A stretch of DNA of 32,808 bases. Origin: Firmicutes bacterium CAG:534 (lineage in GTDB: Bacteria > Bacillota > Clostridia > Lachnospirales > Lachnospiraceae). Positions 1 to 7,664 of this stretch are shown piece after piece. Under the pieces are notes generated by a model. It saw only the letters and a program-made list of their open reading frames with translations. It was not told the origin of the DNA and did no database searches. Positions within the stretch are counted from its first letter, which is position 1. The number at the start of each line of letters is the position of its first letter. Position numbers and translations under genes: made by a program. The stretch is taken from the NCBI GenBank assembly GCA_000436115.1, contig FR894538.1:42108-74915 (forward strand). Reading direction: 5' to 3'.

Positions 1-116
1 GCCGCTTCTTCCGCATCATAGAAGGAATGGACATCATAGCCTTCGTTTGTAAGATAAAGGGAGATCAGATCGGTGATTTCCTTCTCATCATCCACAACCA
101 GTATTTTTTCACTCAT
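1..116 (-). CDS. Response regulator receiver domain (5' fragment, cut by window edge)
   Basis: Only the first 38 codons are present; the gene continues beyond the left edge. The reverse complement starts MSEKILVVDDEKEITDLISL, which is the opening beta-strand and acidic pocket of a CheY-like receiver domain: the paired aspartates after ILVV bind Mg2+. This form is typical of OmpR/PhoB-class regulators (VanR-like) of two-component systems, but the DNA-binding half is not visible, so the class is inferred. GAGG lies a few bases upstream of the ATG on the minus strand. It is transcribed away from carA, so the 117-339 gap is a divergent promoter region. Confidence 0.85.
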   Translation of the reverse strand, partial: MSEKILVVDDEKEITDLISLYLTNEGYDVHSFYDAEEA

Positions 117-164
117 CGTTATCCTCATCCGCAGCAGACGGGGATTGCCTTACGGAAATTCAGA

Positions 165-177
165 CAGATAAGATCTG
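165..177. promoter_or_regulatory. Small palindrome in the leader of the response regulator
   Basis: CAGAT-AAG-ATCTG is a perfect inverted repeat with 5-bp arms, about 50 bp upstream of the response regulator start. Short palindromes arise by chance, so this is only a weak operator candidate. A possible minus-strand promoter (TTGTTG, 16 bp, TTATAC) lies just beyond it at about 220-245. Confidence 0.2.
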
Positions 178-261
178 CTGTGAGTGTAAGACGGCCCGTG
201 CGGTTTTTGTCTTTTACAGTATAACAGATTGAAAGGACAACAACAAGATAAACGAATTTCC

Positions 262-294
262 CGGCTTGAAGCCGCAACCTTCTTATGCTATAAT
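262..294 (+). promoter_or_regulatory. Promoter of the carAB operon, with palindrome over the -35 box
   Basis: TTGAAG at 266-271 and a perfect TATAAT at 289-294 are separated by 17 bp, a good sigma-A promoter. Transcription would start near 301. The -35 hexamer sits inside the perfect palindrome CGGCTT-G-AAGCCG (262-274), a possible repressor site. I see no PyrR-type antiterminator and no attenuator in the short leader. Confidence 0.7.
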
Positions 295-339
295 TAGTCG
301 ATTATGCAAGAAAATACATCAGAAGGGAGCAGAGGCAAC

Positions 340-1533
340 ATGAAAGCATTTTTAATTCTGGAAGATGGAACGGTATTTGTGGGAAAGCAGATCGGGGCCG
401 TGAAGGAAGTGATCAGTGAGATCGTATTCAACACCTCAATGGCAGGCTATCTGGAAGTCCTTACGGATCCCTCCTATGCCGGGCAGGCAGTATGTATGAC
501 GTATCCGCTGATCGGAAATTATGGTGTATGCAGGGAGGATATGGAATCCAGAAGAGCATGGCCGGATGGCTTTATCGTCAGAGAGCTTTCTCCTATGGCA
601 AGTAATTTCCGTAAAGATATGACGATCCAGGAATTTCTTATCGAACAGGATATTCCCGGAATTGCAGGGATCGATACCAGAGCGCTTACGAAGATCCTCC
701 GTGAAAAGGGGACCATGAACGGTATGATCACCACCAATGAAAGCTATGATCTAAGTACAATTCTTCCGCAGTTAAAGAAATACACCACCGGCAAGGTAGT
801 GGAAAAAGTCACCTGTTCCCAGAAATATGAAATAAAAGGGGTTAGATCCCTCAATGAAAACGGACCGCTTTCCGGCAGCGCCAGGTTTGATGCGGCGGCT
901 TATGCTGCAGGAAAACGGGAAATGAGGCCAAGCATTACAAGGAGCCTGAGTGGACTTGGAAAGAAGGTAGCCCTGCTTGACCTAGGGGCCAAAAAGAACA
1001 TTGCAGCTTCTCTTGCACAGCGGGGATGTGATGTGACAGTATATCCTGCCCTTACCAGTGCAGAGGAGATCCTTTCGGATCACCCGGATGGGATCATGCT
1101 TTCCAACGGGCCTGGAGATCCCAAGGAGTGCACCAGCATCATAGCTGAGATCAGAAAGCTTTATGAGTCTGAAGTGCCGATCTTTGCAATCTGCTTAGGG
1201 CATCAGCTTATGGCTCTTGCAACAGGGGCAGATACCTATAAAATGAAATACGGACACAGAGGTGGAAATCATCCGGTGAAGGATCTGGAAACCGGAAGAG
1301 TTTATATTTCCTCTCAAAATCATGGATATGTGGTAGATATGGACAAACTGGATCCCAAGATTGCAGTCCCCGCTTTTATCAATGTAAATGATGGAACAAA
1401 CGAGGGGCTTGCCTATACCGGAAAGAACATTTTTACCGTACAGTATCATCCGGAGGCATGTCCGGGGCCGCAGGATTCCAGCTATCTGTTTGACCGTTTT
1501 ATCAAAATGATGGAGGTGGGGAAAAATGCCTAA
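340..1533 (+). CDS. carA: Carbamoyl-phosphate synthase small (glutaminase) subunit CarA
   Basis: This subunit hydrolyses glutamine and passes ammonia to CarB for carbamoyl phosphate, the precursor of pyrimidines and arginine. It is 397 residues long, the usual size. The N-terminal CPSase_sm_chain domain begins MKAFLILEDGTVFVG. The C-terminal class I glutamine amidotransferase domain has the nucleophile Cys285 in AICLGHQL and the His370/Glu372 pair in QYHPEA. An ATG at 304 is in frame, but it lies about 3 bases from the predicted transcript start and lacks a ribosome site. The ATG at 340 has AGAAGGGAGCAGAGG upstream and gives the family's normal N-terminus. The stop overlaps the carB start by 8 bp, so the two are translationally coupled. 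Confidence 0.97.
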   Translation: MKAFLILEDGTVFVGKQIGAVKEVISEIVFNTSMAGYLEVLTDPSYAGQAVCMTYPLIGNYGVCREDMESRRAWPDGFIVRELSPMASNFRKDMTIQEFLIEQDIPGIAGIDTRALTKILREKGTMNGMITTNESYDLSTILPQLKKYTTGKVVEKVTCSQKYEIKGVRSLNENGPLSGSARFDAAAYAAGKREMRPSITRSLSGLGKKVALLDLGAKKNIAASLAQRGCDVTVYPALTSAEEILSDHPDGIMLSNGPGDPKECTSIIAEIRKLYESEVPIFAICLGHQLMALATGADTYKMKYGHRGGNHPVKDLETGRVYISSQNHGYVVDMDKLDPKIAVPAFINVNDGTNEGLAYTGKNIFTVQYHPEACPGPQDSSYLFDRFIKMMEVGKNA

Positions 1534-4500
1534 AAATCCAAATGTGAAAAGAGTCATGGTGATCGGCTCCGGCCCGATCGTGATCGGACAGGCGGCGGAA
1601 TTTGACTATGCGGGCACACAGGCCTGCCGTTCCCTGAAGGAAGAGGGAGTGGAGGTTATTCTGGTAAATTCCAATCCCGCTACGATCATGACAGATAAAA
1701 ACATTGCAGATAAGGTTTATATCGAGCCTTTGACGGCAAGGGTACTGGAACAGATCATTGAAAAGGAAAAACCGGACAGCATTCTGCCCACCCTTGGAGG
1801 ACAGGCAGGATTAAACCTGGGAATGGAGTTGGCAGAATCAGGCTTTCTTGAGTCACACCAGGTGATGCTTCTTGGAACGACGGCAGAAACCATCAAAAAG
1901 GCAGAGGACAGACAGGCCTTTAAGGATACCATGGAAAAGATCGGAGAGCCCTGTGCGGCTTCTAAGGTGGTGGAGACCATTGAGGACGGCATCGCCTTTA
2001 CGAATACCATTGGATATCCGGTAGTGCTCCGGCCTGCTTATACGCTGGGCGGAAGCGGCGGCGGTATTGCACACAATCAGGAAGAGCTGGAAAGCATTCT
2101 GGAAAACGGTCTGAGACTTTCCAGAGTGGGCCAGGTTTTGGTGGAGAGGTGCATTGCAGGATGGAAGGAGATCGAATATGAAGTGATGCGCGACAGTGCA
2201 GGGAACTGTATCACTGTCTGCAACATGGAGAATATTGATCCCGTAGGCGTCCATACAGGAGACAGTATCGTTGTAGCGCCTTCCCAGACTTTGTCTGACA
2301 AGGAATATCAGATGCTGCGTACCTCTGCTCTTAATATTATCAATGAGCTGAATATAACAGGAGGCTGTAACGTACAGTTTGCGCTGCACCCTACCAGCTT
2401 TGAATATTGTGTGATCGAAGTAAATCCAAGAGTAAGCCGTTCTTCTGCACTGGCAAGTAAGGCAACGGGCTACCCCATTGCCAAGGTGGCTGCCAAGATT
2501 GCCCTTGGCTATACCCTTGATGAGATCAAAAATGCCATTACGGGCAAGACCTATGCAAGCTTTGAACCGACGCTGGATTACTGTGTGGTGAAGCTTCCCC
2601 GTCTTCCCTTTGATAAGTTTATCACTGCTAAGAGAACGCTGACCACGCAGATGAAGGCAACCGGAGAGGTAATGAGCATCTGCGACAATTTTGAAGGAGC
2701 GCTGATGAAGGCCATCCGTTCCCTGGAACAGCATGTGGACTGCCTTTTGAGCTATGATTTCAGTGAGCTTTCCAAAGAAGAACTGAAGGAAAGGCTGAAG
2801 GTGGTAGATGACCAGAGGATCTATGTGATCGCAGAAGCCCTGCGCAAGGGAATGGACTACGATACCATTCATGAGATCACCATGATCGACCACTGGTTTA
2901 TTGACAAGCTTGCCATTCTGGTAAAAATGGAGCAGGCGCTGCAGAAGGGGCCTCTTACGGTAGAGCTTCTGCGGGAAGCAAAACGGATCGAATTCCCTGA
3001 TAATGTGATCAGCAGACTGACAGGCATGGCAGAAGAGGAGATCAAGAAACTCCGTTATGACAATGGGATTGTGGCAGCCTTTAAAATGGTAGATACCTGC
3101 GCCGCAGAATTTGAAGCAAGCACACCCTACTATTATTCCGTATACGGAAGTGAAAATGAAGCACAGGAGACCAGACCGCCTAAAAAGGTACTGGTGCTTG
3201 GCTCAGGTCCTATCCGGATCGGACAGGGAATTGAATTTGACTATTGCTCCGTGCATGCTACCTGGGCATTTGCCAAGGCCGGTTATGAAACGGTGATCAT
3301 CAACAATAACCCCGAAACCGTCAGCACAGACTTTGACATTGCGGATAAGCTTTACTTTGAACCTCTGACACCGGAGGATGTGGAAAGCATTGTCAACATA
3401 GAAAAGCCGGACGGAGCTGTGGTTCAGTTCGGTGGACAGACAGCGATCAAGCTTACGGAAAGCCTGATGAAGATGGGAGTTCCCATTCTGGGCACCAAGG
3501 CCGAGGATGTGGATGCAGCCGAGGACAGAGAGCTGTTTGACGAGATCCTGGAAAAGACCAAGATCCCCAGGGCAGCAGGAGGAACCGTATATACGGCCGA
3601 GGAAGCAAAAGCAGTGGCCCACAGACTGGGGTATCCGGTTTTGGTACGTCCTTCCTATGTGCTGGGAGGACAGGGAATGCAGATCGCAATTTCCGATGCA
3701 GAAATAGAAGAGTTTATGAATATCATTAACAGGATCGCACAGGATCATCCTATTCTGGTAGATAAATATCTGGAGGGAAAAGAGATCGAGGTGGATGCGG
3801 TCTGTGACGGAACGGATATTCTGATCCCGGGGATCATGGAGCATATTGAGCGTACCGGCGTGCATTCCGGGGACAGTATTTCCGTCTATCCGGCGCCTAC
3901 GATTTCCAGAATGGTAAAAGAAAAGATTGCGGATTATACCGGAAGGCTTGCCAAGGCGCTTCATGTGAAGGGACTGATCAACATCCAGTTTATCGCTATT
4001 GGCGAGGAAGTATATGTGATCGAGGTGAATCCCCGTTCCTCCCGTACCGTACCTTATATCAGCAAGGTTACCGGAATTCCCATTGTGGATCTGGCTACGG
4101 AGGTGATCATTGGAAAGACTATAAGGGAGCTTGGCTATGAACCGGGACTTCAGCCGGAAGCAGAGTATTTTGCCATTAAAATGCCGGTATTTTCCTTTGA
4201 AAAGATCCGGGGGGCAGAGATCAGCCTGGGGCCGGAAATGAAATCCACCGGAGAATGTCTCGGCATTGCAAAAACCTTTAACGAAGCCTTGTATAAAGCC
4301 TTTTTAGGAGCCGGGGTAGATCTTCCCAAACATAAACAGATGATCATCACGGTAAAGGATGCGGACAAGGGAGAAGCAGTGGAGATCGGCCGCCGCTTTG
4401 AAAAGCTGGGATATACCATCTATGCCACCAGGAGTACGGCCGCCGCTTTAAATGAGGCGGGAGTGAAAGCCAGAAAGGTAAACAAGATCTCCCAGGAATC

Positions 4501-4720
4501 TCCTACCGTTATGGATCTGATTTTGGGACACAAGATCGATCTTGTGATTGATACGCCTACCCAGGGAAGGGATAAATCCAGGGATGGCTTCCTGATCAGA
4601 CGGACAGCCATTGAAACCGGAGTAAACTGTATCACCGCAATGGATACCGCAAGAGCACTGGTGACCAGCCTGGAAAATGCAAGTGATAAATTTACTTTGA
4701 TCGACATTGCATCCATATAG
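1526..4720 (+). CDS. carB: Carbamoyl-phosphate synthase large subunit CarB
   Basis: This large subunit makes carbamoyl phosphate from bicarbonate, ammonia and two ATP. At 1064 residues it is full length. It shows the internal duplication of the family: two ATP-grasp halves, each opening with a nucleotide-binding strand (VMVIGSGPIVIGQ near residue 10 and VLVLGSGPIRIGQ near residue 555). Each half also has the conserved EVNPR motif of the ATP-grasp metal site (EVNPRVSRSSAL and EVNPRSSRTVPY). The last ~130 residues form the MGS-like allosteric domain (GLDIASI-type end replaced by TLIDIASI). GGAGGTGGGGAAAA precedes the ATG inside the end of carA. No arg or pyr gene flanks the pair here, so the pathway it mainly serves cannot be told from context. 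Confidence 0.98.
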   Translation: MPKNPNVKRVMVIGSGPIVIGQAAEFDYAGTQACRSLKEEGVEVILVNSNPATIMTDKNIADKVYIEPLTARVLEQIIEKEKPDSILPTLGGQAGLNLGMELAESGFLESHQVMLLGTTAETIKKAEDRQAFKDTMEKIGEPCAASKVVETIEDGIAFTNTIGYPVVLRPAYTLGGSGGGIAHNQEELESILENGLRLSRVGQVLVERCIAGWKEIEYEVMRDSAGNCITVCNMENIDPVGVHTGDSIVVAPSQTLSDKEYQMLRTSALNIINELNITGGCNVQFALHPTSFEYCVIEVNPRVSRSSALASKATGYPIAKVAAKIALGYTLDEIKNAITGKTYASFEPTLDYCVVKLPRLPFDKFITAKRTLTTQMKATGEVMSICDNFEGALMKAIRSLEQHVDCLLSYDFSELSKEELKERLKVVDDQRIYVIAEALRKGMDYDTIHEITMIDHWFIDKLAILVKMEQALQKGPLTVELLREAKRIEFPDNVISRLTGMAEEEIKKLRYDNGIVAAFKMVDTCAAEFEASTPYYYSVYGSENEAQETRPPKKVLVLGSGPIRIGQGIEFDYCSVHATWAFAKAGYETVIINNNPETVSTDFDIADKLYFEPLTPEDVESIVNIEKPDGAVVQFGGQTAIKLTESLMKMGVPILGTKAEDVDAAEDRELFDEILEKTKIPRAAGGTVYTAEEAKAVAHRLGYPVLVRPSYVLGGQGMQIAISDAEIEEFMNIINRIAQDHPILVDKYLEGKEIEVDAVCDGTDILIPGIMEHIERTGVHSGDSISVYPAPTISRMVKEKIADYTGRLAKALHVKGLINIQFIAIGEEVYVIEVNPRSSRTVPYISKVTGIPIVDLATEVIIGKTIRELGYEPGLQPEAEYFAIKMPVFSFEKIRGAEISLGPEMKSTGECLGIAKTFNEALYKAFLGAGVDLPKHKQMIITVKDADKGEAVEIGRRFEKLGYTIYATRSTAAALNEAGVKARKVNKISQESPTVMDLILGHKIDLVIDTPTQGRDKSRDGFLIRRTAIETGVNCITAMDTARALVTSLENASDKFTLIDIASI

Positions 4721-4808
4721 GGAGAGCAGTCTTAAGATAGCCGGTCTGGGCAGGTACTGCAGCGGCAGACAAACGGGAAAAAAAGCGGTACAGAAAAGAG
4801 GAAAAAGG

Positions 4809-5696
4809 ATGAGTGATTATATCATTAGCTGCTGTTCTACAGCAGACTTAACAAAAGAACATTTTGAAAGCAGACAGATTAATTATATCTGCTTTCACTA
4901 TGAGCTTGACGGCAAAGAGTATGTAGATGATCTTGGACAGTCCATGGATTTTCATGAGTTTTACAGAGCAATGGCCAATGGTGCGACCACCAAAACCTCA
5001 CAGGTCAATGCAGATGAATTCATTGAATACTTTACGCCTTTTCTGGAGCAGGGAAAAGATATTCTGCATGTGACTCTTTCCAGCGGGATTTCCGGCGTGC
5101 ATAACTCTGCAATGGTAGCAAAGCAGGATCTGGAAGAGCGTTTCCCTGAGAGGAAGATCTTTATTGTGGATTCTCTTGGCGCTTCTTCCGGTTATGGACT
5201 GATCATGGATAAGCTGGCAGATCTGAGAGATGGAGGAATGGGGCTGGAAGAGCTTTATCAGTGGACGGAAGCAAACAAATTAAAGCTGCATCACTGGTTC
5301 TTTTCCACAGATTTAAGCTTTTATGTAAAGGGAGGCCGTATTTCCAAGACCGCAGGCTTCGTTGGTTCTGTGTTAGAGCTTTGTCCTCTTTTAAATATGG
5401 ATAATCTGGGCAGACTGATCCCAAGATTTAAGATCAGAACCAAAAAGAAGGTCATCCAGGCCATTGAAAAGAAAATGGAAGAAAATGCGGAAAACGGCCT
5501 GGAATATGCAGATAAGTGTTATATTTCCCAGTCAGACTGCTATGAGGACGCAAGGGCAGTGGCAGATCTGGTAGAGAAAAATTTCCCGAACTTAAAGGGC
5601 AAGGTAGAAATCAACCATATCGGAACGACCATCGGAAGCCATACCGGCCCGGGAACGGTTGCGCTTTTCTTCTGGGGATGTGAGCGTACAGAGTAA
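4809..5696 (+). CDS. DegV family fatty-acid-binding protein
   Basis: DegV proteins bind a single fatty acid between two alpha/beta domains; in Firmicutes the FakB members present fatty acids to the kinase FakA. The 295-residue product starts MSDYIISCCSTADLT (the usual opening strand ending in S-x-D/A). It has the TTKTSQVN segment that contacts the carboxylate, the HVTLSSGISG loop and the C-terminal GTTIGSHTGPG motif, all conserved in the family. An upstream in-frame ATG at 4707 lies inside carB and would add 34 residues unlike DegV. The ATG at 4809 has AGAGG 7 bp upstream. It lies 88 bp after carB and 20 bp before the LysR gene, probably in the same transcript. Its exact lipid and partner cannot be told. 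Confidence 0.9.
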   Translation: MSDYIISCCSTADLTKEHFESRQINYICFHYELDGKEYVDDLGQSMDFHEFYRAMANGATTKTSQVNADEFIEYFTPFLEQGKDILHVTLSSGISGVHNSAMVAKQDLEERFPERKIFIVDSLGASSGYGLIMDKLADLRDGGMGLEELYQWTEANKLKLHHWFFSTDLSFYVKGGRISKTAGFVGSVLELCPLLNMDNLGRLIPRFKIRTKKKVIQAIEKKMEENAENGLEYADKCYISQSDCYEDARAVADLVEKNFPNLKGKVEINHIGTTIGSHTGPGTVALFFWGCERTE

Positions 5697-5716
5697 GCAT
5701 ATTAAAGGAATTTGAT

Positions 5717-6616
5717 ATGACGGAAAATCTGGAATATTATAAAGTGTTTTATTATGCGGCAAGCTGCGGTTCCCTCACAGCGGCCGCATCAAAGCTTGCG
5801 ATCTCTCAGCCCGCAGTCAGCCAGGCGCTCAGACAACTGGAAACGCTTCTTGACACAAAGCTTTTTACAAGAGCGTCCAGAGGGATCCATTTAACGCCGG
5901 AAGGACAGCTTCTGTTTGAATATGTAAAAAGCGGTTATGAGCAGATCGATGCAGGAGAAAAAAAACTGGCGGCAATGCTGAGGCTGGATTACGGAGAGCT
6001 TCGGATCGGTGCAAGCGATATGACATTAAAGTACTATCTGCTTCCACACCTGGAGCGTTTCCACGAGGAGCATCCCAAGGTAAAGGTTGTTGTGACCAAT
6101 GCGCCTACCCCGGAAACGCTGGAGCTTCTGCGGCAGGGCAAAATTGATTTTGGCGCCATCAGCACTCCCTTTGAGGGGGAGGAGCAGTTACAGACGGTAA
6201 AGGTGCGCACCATAGAGGATGTATTTGTAGCAGGCAGAAAATTTATCCAGTATAAGAATAAAATGCTGGATCTGCAGGAACTGGAAAAGCTGCCGATCAT
6301 TTCCCTGGAAGGAAAGACCAGCACCCGAAGCTACATGGATCAGTTTCTGTCCCAGAATAAAGTGACCCTGATGCCGGAGTTTGAGCTGGCAACCAGCGAT
6401 ATGATCGTTCAGTTTGCACTGCGAAGTCTGGGGGTCGGTAGTGTTGTAAGGGATTTTGCCCAGGAATATCTGGAGGACGGCAGGCTGTTTGAGCTTCGGT
6501 TTAACAAGATCATTCCCAAAAGGCAGATCTGTATTGTCACCCACAAAAGGAACCCCATATCAAGGGCTGCGACGGCCTTTCTGAAAATGGTGGAAGAAAG
6601 CAGGGGCAAAGACTAG
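5717..6616 (+). CDS. LysR family transcriptional regulator
   Basis: This is a 299-residue cytoplasmic DNA-binding regulator of normal LTTR length. The N-terminal winged helix-turn-helix covers about residues 1-62 and carries the classic LysR segment (AAASKLAISQPAVSQALRQL). A linker helix follows, then a periplasmic-binding-protein-like effector domain from about residue 90 (GELRIGASDMTLKYYLLPHL). AAAGGA precedes the ATG. LTTRs usually control a divergent neighbour, but this one is codirectional between degV and the HAD gene, so its target is not indicated by context. The effector is unknown. Confidence 0.93.
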   Translation: MTENLEYYKVFYYAASCGSLTAAASKLAISQPAVSQALRQLETLLDTKLFTRASRGIHLTPEGQLLFEYVKSGYEQIDAGEKKLAAMLRLDYGELRIGASDMTLKYYLLPHLERFHEEHPKVKVVVTNAPTPETLELLRQGKIDFGAISTPFEGEEQLQTVKVRTIEDVFVAGRKFIQYKNKMLDLQELEKLPIISLEGKTSTRSYMDQFLSQNKVTLMPEFELATSDMIVQFALRSLGVGSVVRDFAQEYLEDGRLFELRFNKIIPKRQICIVTHKRNPISRAATAFLKMVEESRGKD

Positions 6617-6632
6617 GAAGGAAAAAGGCAGT

Positions 6633-7238
6633 ATGATAAAAAACGTAGTGTTTGATATAGGAAATGTGCTGGCAGGCTTTGTATGGCAGGACTTTTTCAA
6701 AAGCTTTGGGTTTTCACAGGAGATCTGTGAAAGGATTGCCGATGCAACGGTGCGGGATCCTTTCTGGAGCGAGGTGGACAGAGGAGTGCTTTCGGACGAG
6801 GAACTTCTTGCCGGTTTTATTAAGAGGGATCCGGAGATCGAAGGAGAAATCCGACAGGTTTTTCAGGATAAATCCCATATGCTGATCCGTTACGATTATG
6901 CCATTCCCTGGATCAGGGAACTGAAAAATCAGGGGTATGGAGTATACTACATTTCAAATTTCGGACGTCAGTCCCATATACAGTGCAGTCAGGTATTAGA
7001 TTTTCTGCCGGAAATGGATGGGGGGATTTTGTCCTATCAGGATCAGCTGATTAAGCCGTCACCGGAAATCTATCGCCTTTTCCTGAAAAGGTATGGGTTA
7101 AAGGCGGAAGAATGTGTATTCATTGATGATACGCAGGTCAATATAACTGCAGCCCTTGCAGAGGGCATGGAAGGGATCCTGTTTGTGACATTAGAACAAA
7201 CAAAACAGGAGCTTCAAAAAAAGCTCCTGAAAAAATAG
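6633..7238 (+). CDS. HAD superfamily phosphatase (YihX-like, subfamily IA)
   Basis: A 201-residue soluble phosphatase-type protein. Motif I is VFDIGNVL with the nucleophile Asp8; motif II is the Ser in ISNFGRQ; motif III is the Lys in LIKPSPEIY; motif IV is FIDDTQVN. The residue two after the nucleophile is Gly, not the usual Asp acid/base. E. coli YihX, a sugar-phosphate phosphatase, has the same FDLGNV form, so activity is plausible. The substrate is unknown. It starts 16 bp after the LysR stop, and GGAAGGAAAAAGG precedes the ATG. The Lys-rich C-terminus (KQELQKKLLKK) is encoded by an inverted repeat that probably acts as terminator for the opposing gene. Confidence 0.88.
   Translation: MIKNVVFDIGNVLAGFVWQDFFKSFGFSQEICERIADATVRDPFWSEVDRGVLSDEELLAGFIKRDPEIEGEIRQVFQDKSHMLIRYDYAIPWIRELKNQGYGVYYISNFGRQSHIQCSQVLDFLPEMDGGILSYQDQLIKPSPEIYRLFLKRYGLKAEECVFIDDTQVNITAALAEGMEGILFVTLEQTKQELQKKLLKK
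7206..7229 (-). terminator. Terminator of the minus-strand membrane protein gene, inside the HAD coding end
   Basis: CAGGAGCTT and AAGCTCCTG form a perfect 9-bp stem with a 6-base loop. Read on the minus strand it is followed by TTTTGTTTG, a U-rich tract. It lies about 30 bp past the stop of the 7261-7518 gene. On the plus strand the tract after it is A-rich, so it would not terminate the HAD transcript well. Confidence 0.55.
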
Positions 7239-7260
7239 GCATTTATTTAGGGAAGACAGC

Positions 7261-7518
7261 TCAGCTCTCTTTGGAACCGGGATTTTCGGGAAAAAGATCT
7301 GCGGCTGTTTTCTTTTGGGTGATCCTGCCATACAGAAAGAGGTAGATCCACAGAAGGATGGGCAGTCCCACGGTTGCCACAAGGCATGCGGCAAAAAGCC
7401 TGTCCGATCCCGGAAAATCAAGAAGGGCAACAATAAGGGTTGCAACATATAAAAGAACCAGAAGCGCAATACATATAATAGCAGCAAGCTGTTTTCCGCT
7501 TATTTTTTTTACTTTCAT
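7261..7518 (-). CDS. Small two-helix membrane protein, function unknown
   Basis: An 85-residue protein I do not recognise. It has a basic N-terminus (MKVKKISGKQ), a first hydrophobic helix at about 10-33, a short polar loop (DFPGSDR), a second helix at about 41-63 and a polar Lys/Glu-rich tail. A good ribosome site (AAAGGAG, 8 bp before the ATG) and a promoter and terminator of its own support it as a real gene. The positive N-terminus and positive stretch after helix 2 suggest both ends face the cytoplasm. It stands alone on the minus strand between two plus-strand genes. Confidence 0.72.
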   Translation of the reverse strand: MKVKKISGKQLAAIICIALLVLLYVATLIVALLDFPGSDRLFAACLVATVGLPILLWIYLFLYGRITQKKTAADLFPENPGSKES

Positions 7519-7551
7519 AGAGGATACTCCTTTAGCGTAAATGATGAAATC

Positions 7552-7557
7552 ATTATA
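7552..7557 (-). promoter_or_regulatory. Extended -10 promoter of the small membrane protein
   Basis: Read on the minus strand the sequence is TGTTATAAT, a perfect extended -10 element, about 34 bp before the start codon. The -35 region (ATAAAA) is poor, which extended -10 promoters tolerate. Confidence 0.5.
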
Positions 7558-7664
7558 ACATAGTACGTCATAGTTTTATACTATTTTCTTCGAGATTTCT
7601 TCTATAGCGGAAAGGATGGATATGGTATACTACAAGAAAAATTAAGCTAAGAAAGGCTAAATAC

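Noticed and set aside
225..339. PyrR attenuator or arginine leader upstream of carA
   Set aside because: The leader after the promoter is only about 40 bases and has no terminator or antiterminator stems.
1853..2893. Long minus-strand open frame (346 codons) opposite carB
   Set aside because: It is fully antisense to the conserved carB sequence, its translation shows no domain, and there is no ribosome site. Codon bias of carB keeps that frame open.
3203..3964. Minus-strand open frame (253 codons) opposite carB
   Set aside because: Antisense shadow of carB with unnatural composition (His, Cys, Arg rich).
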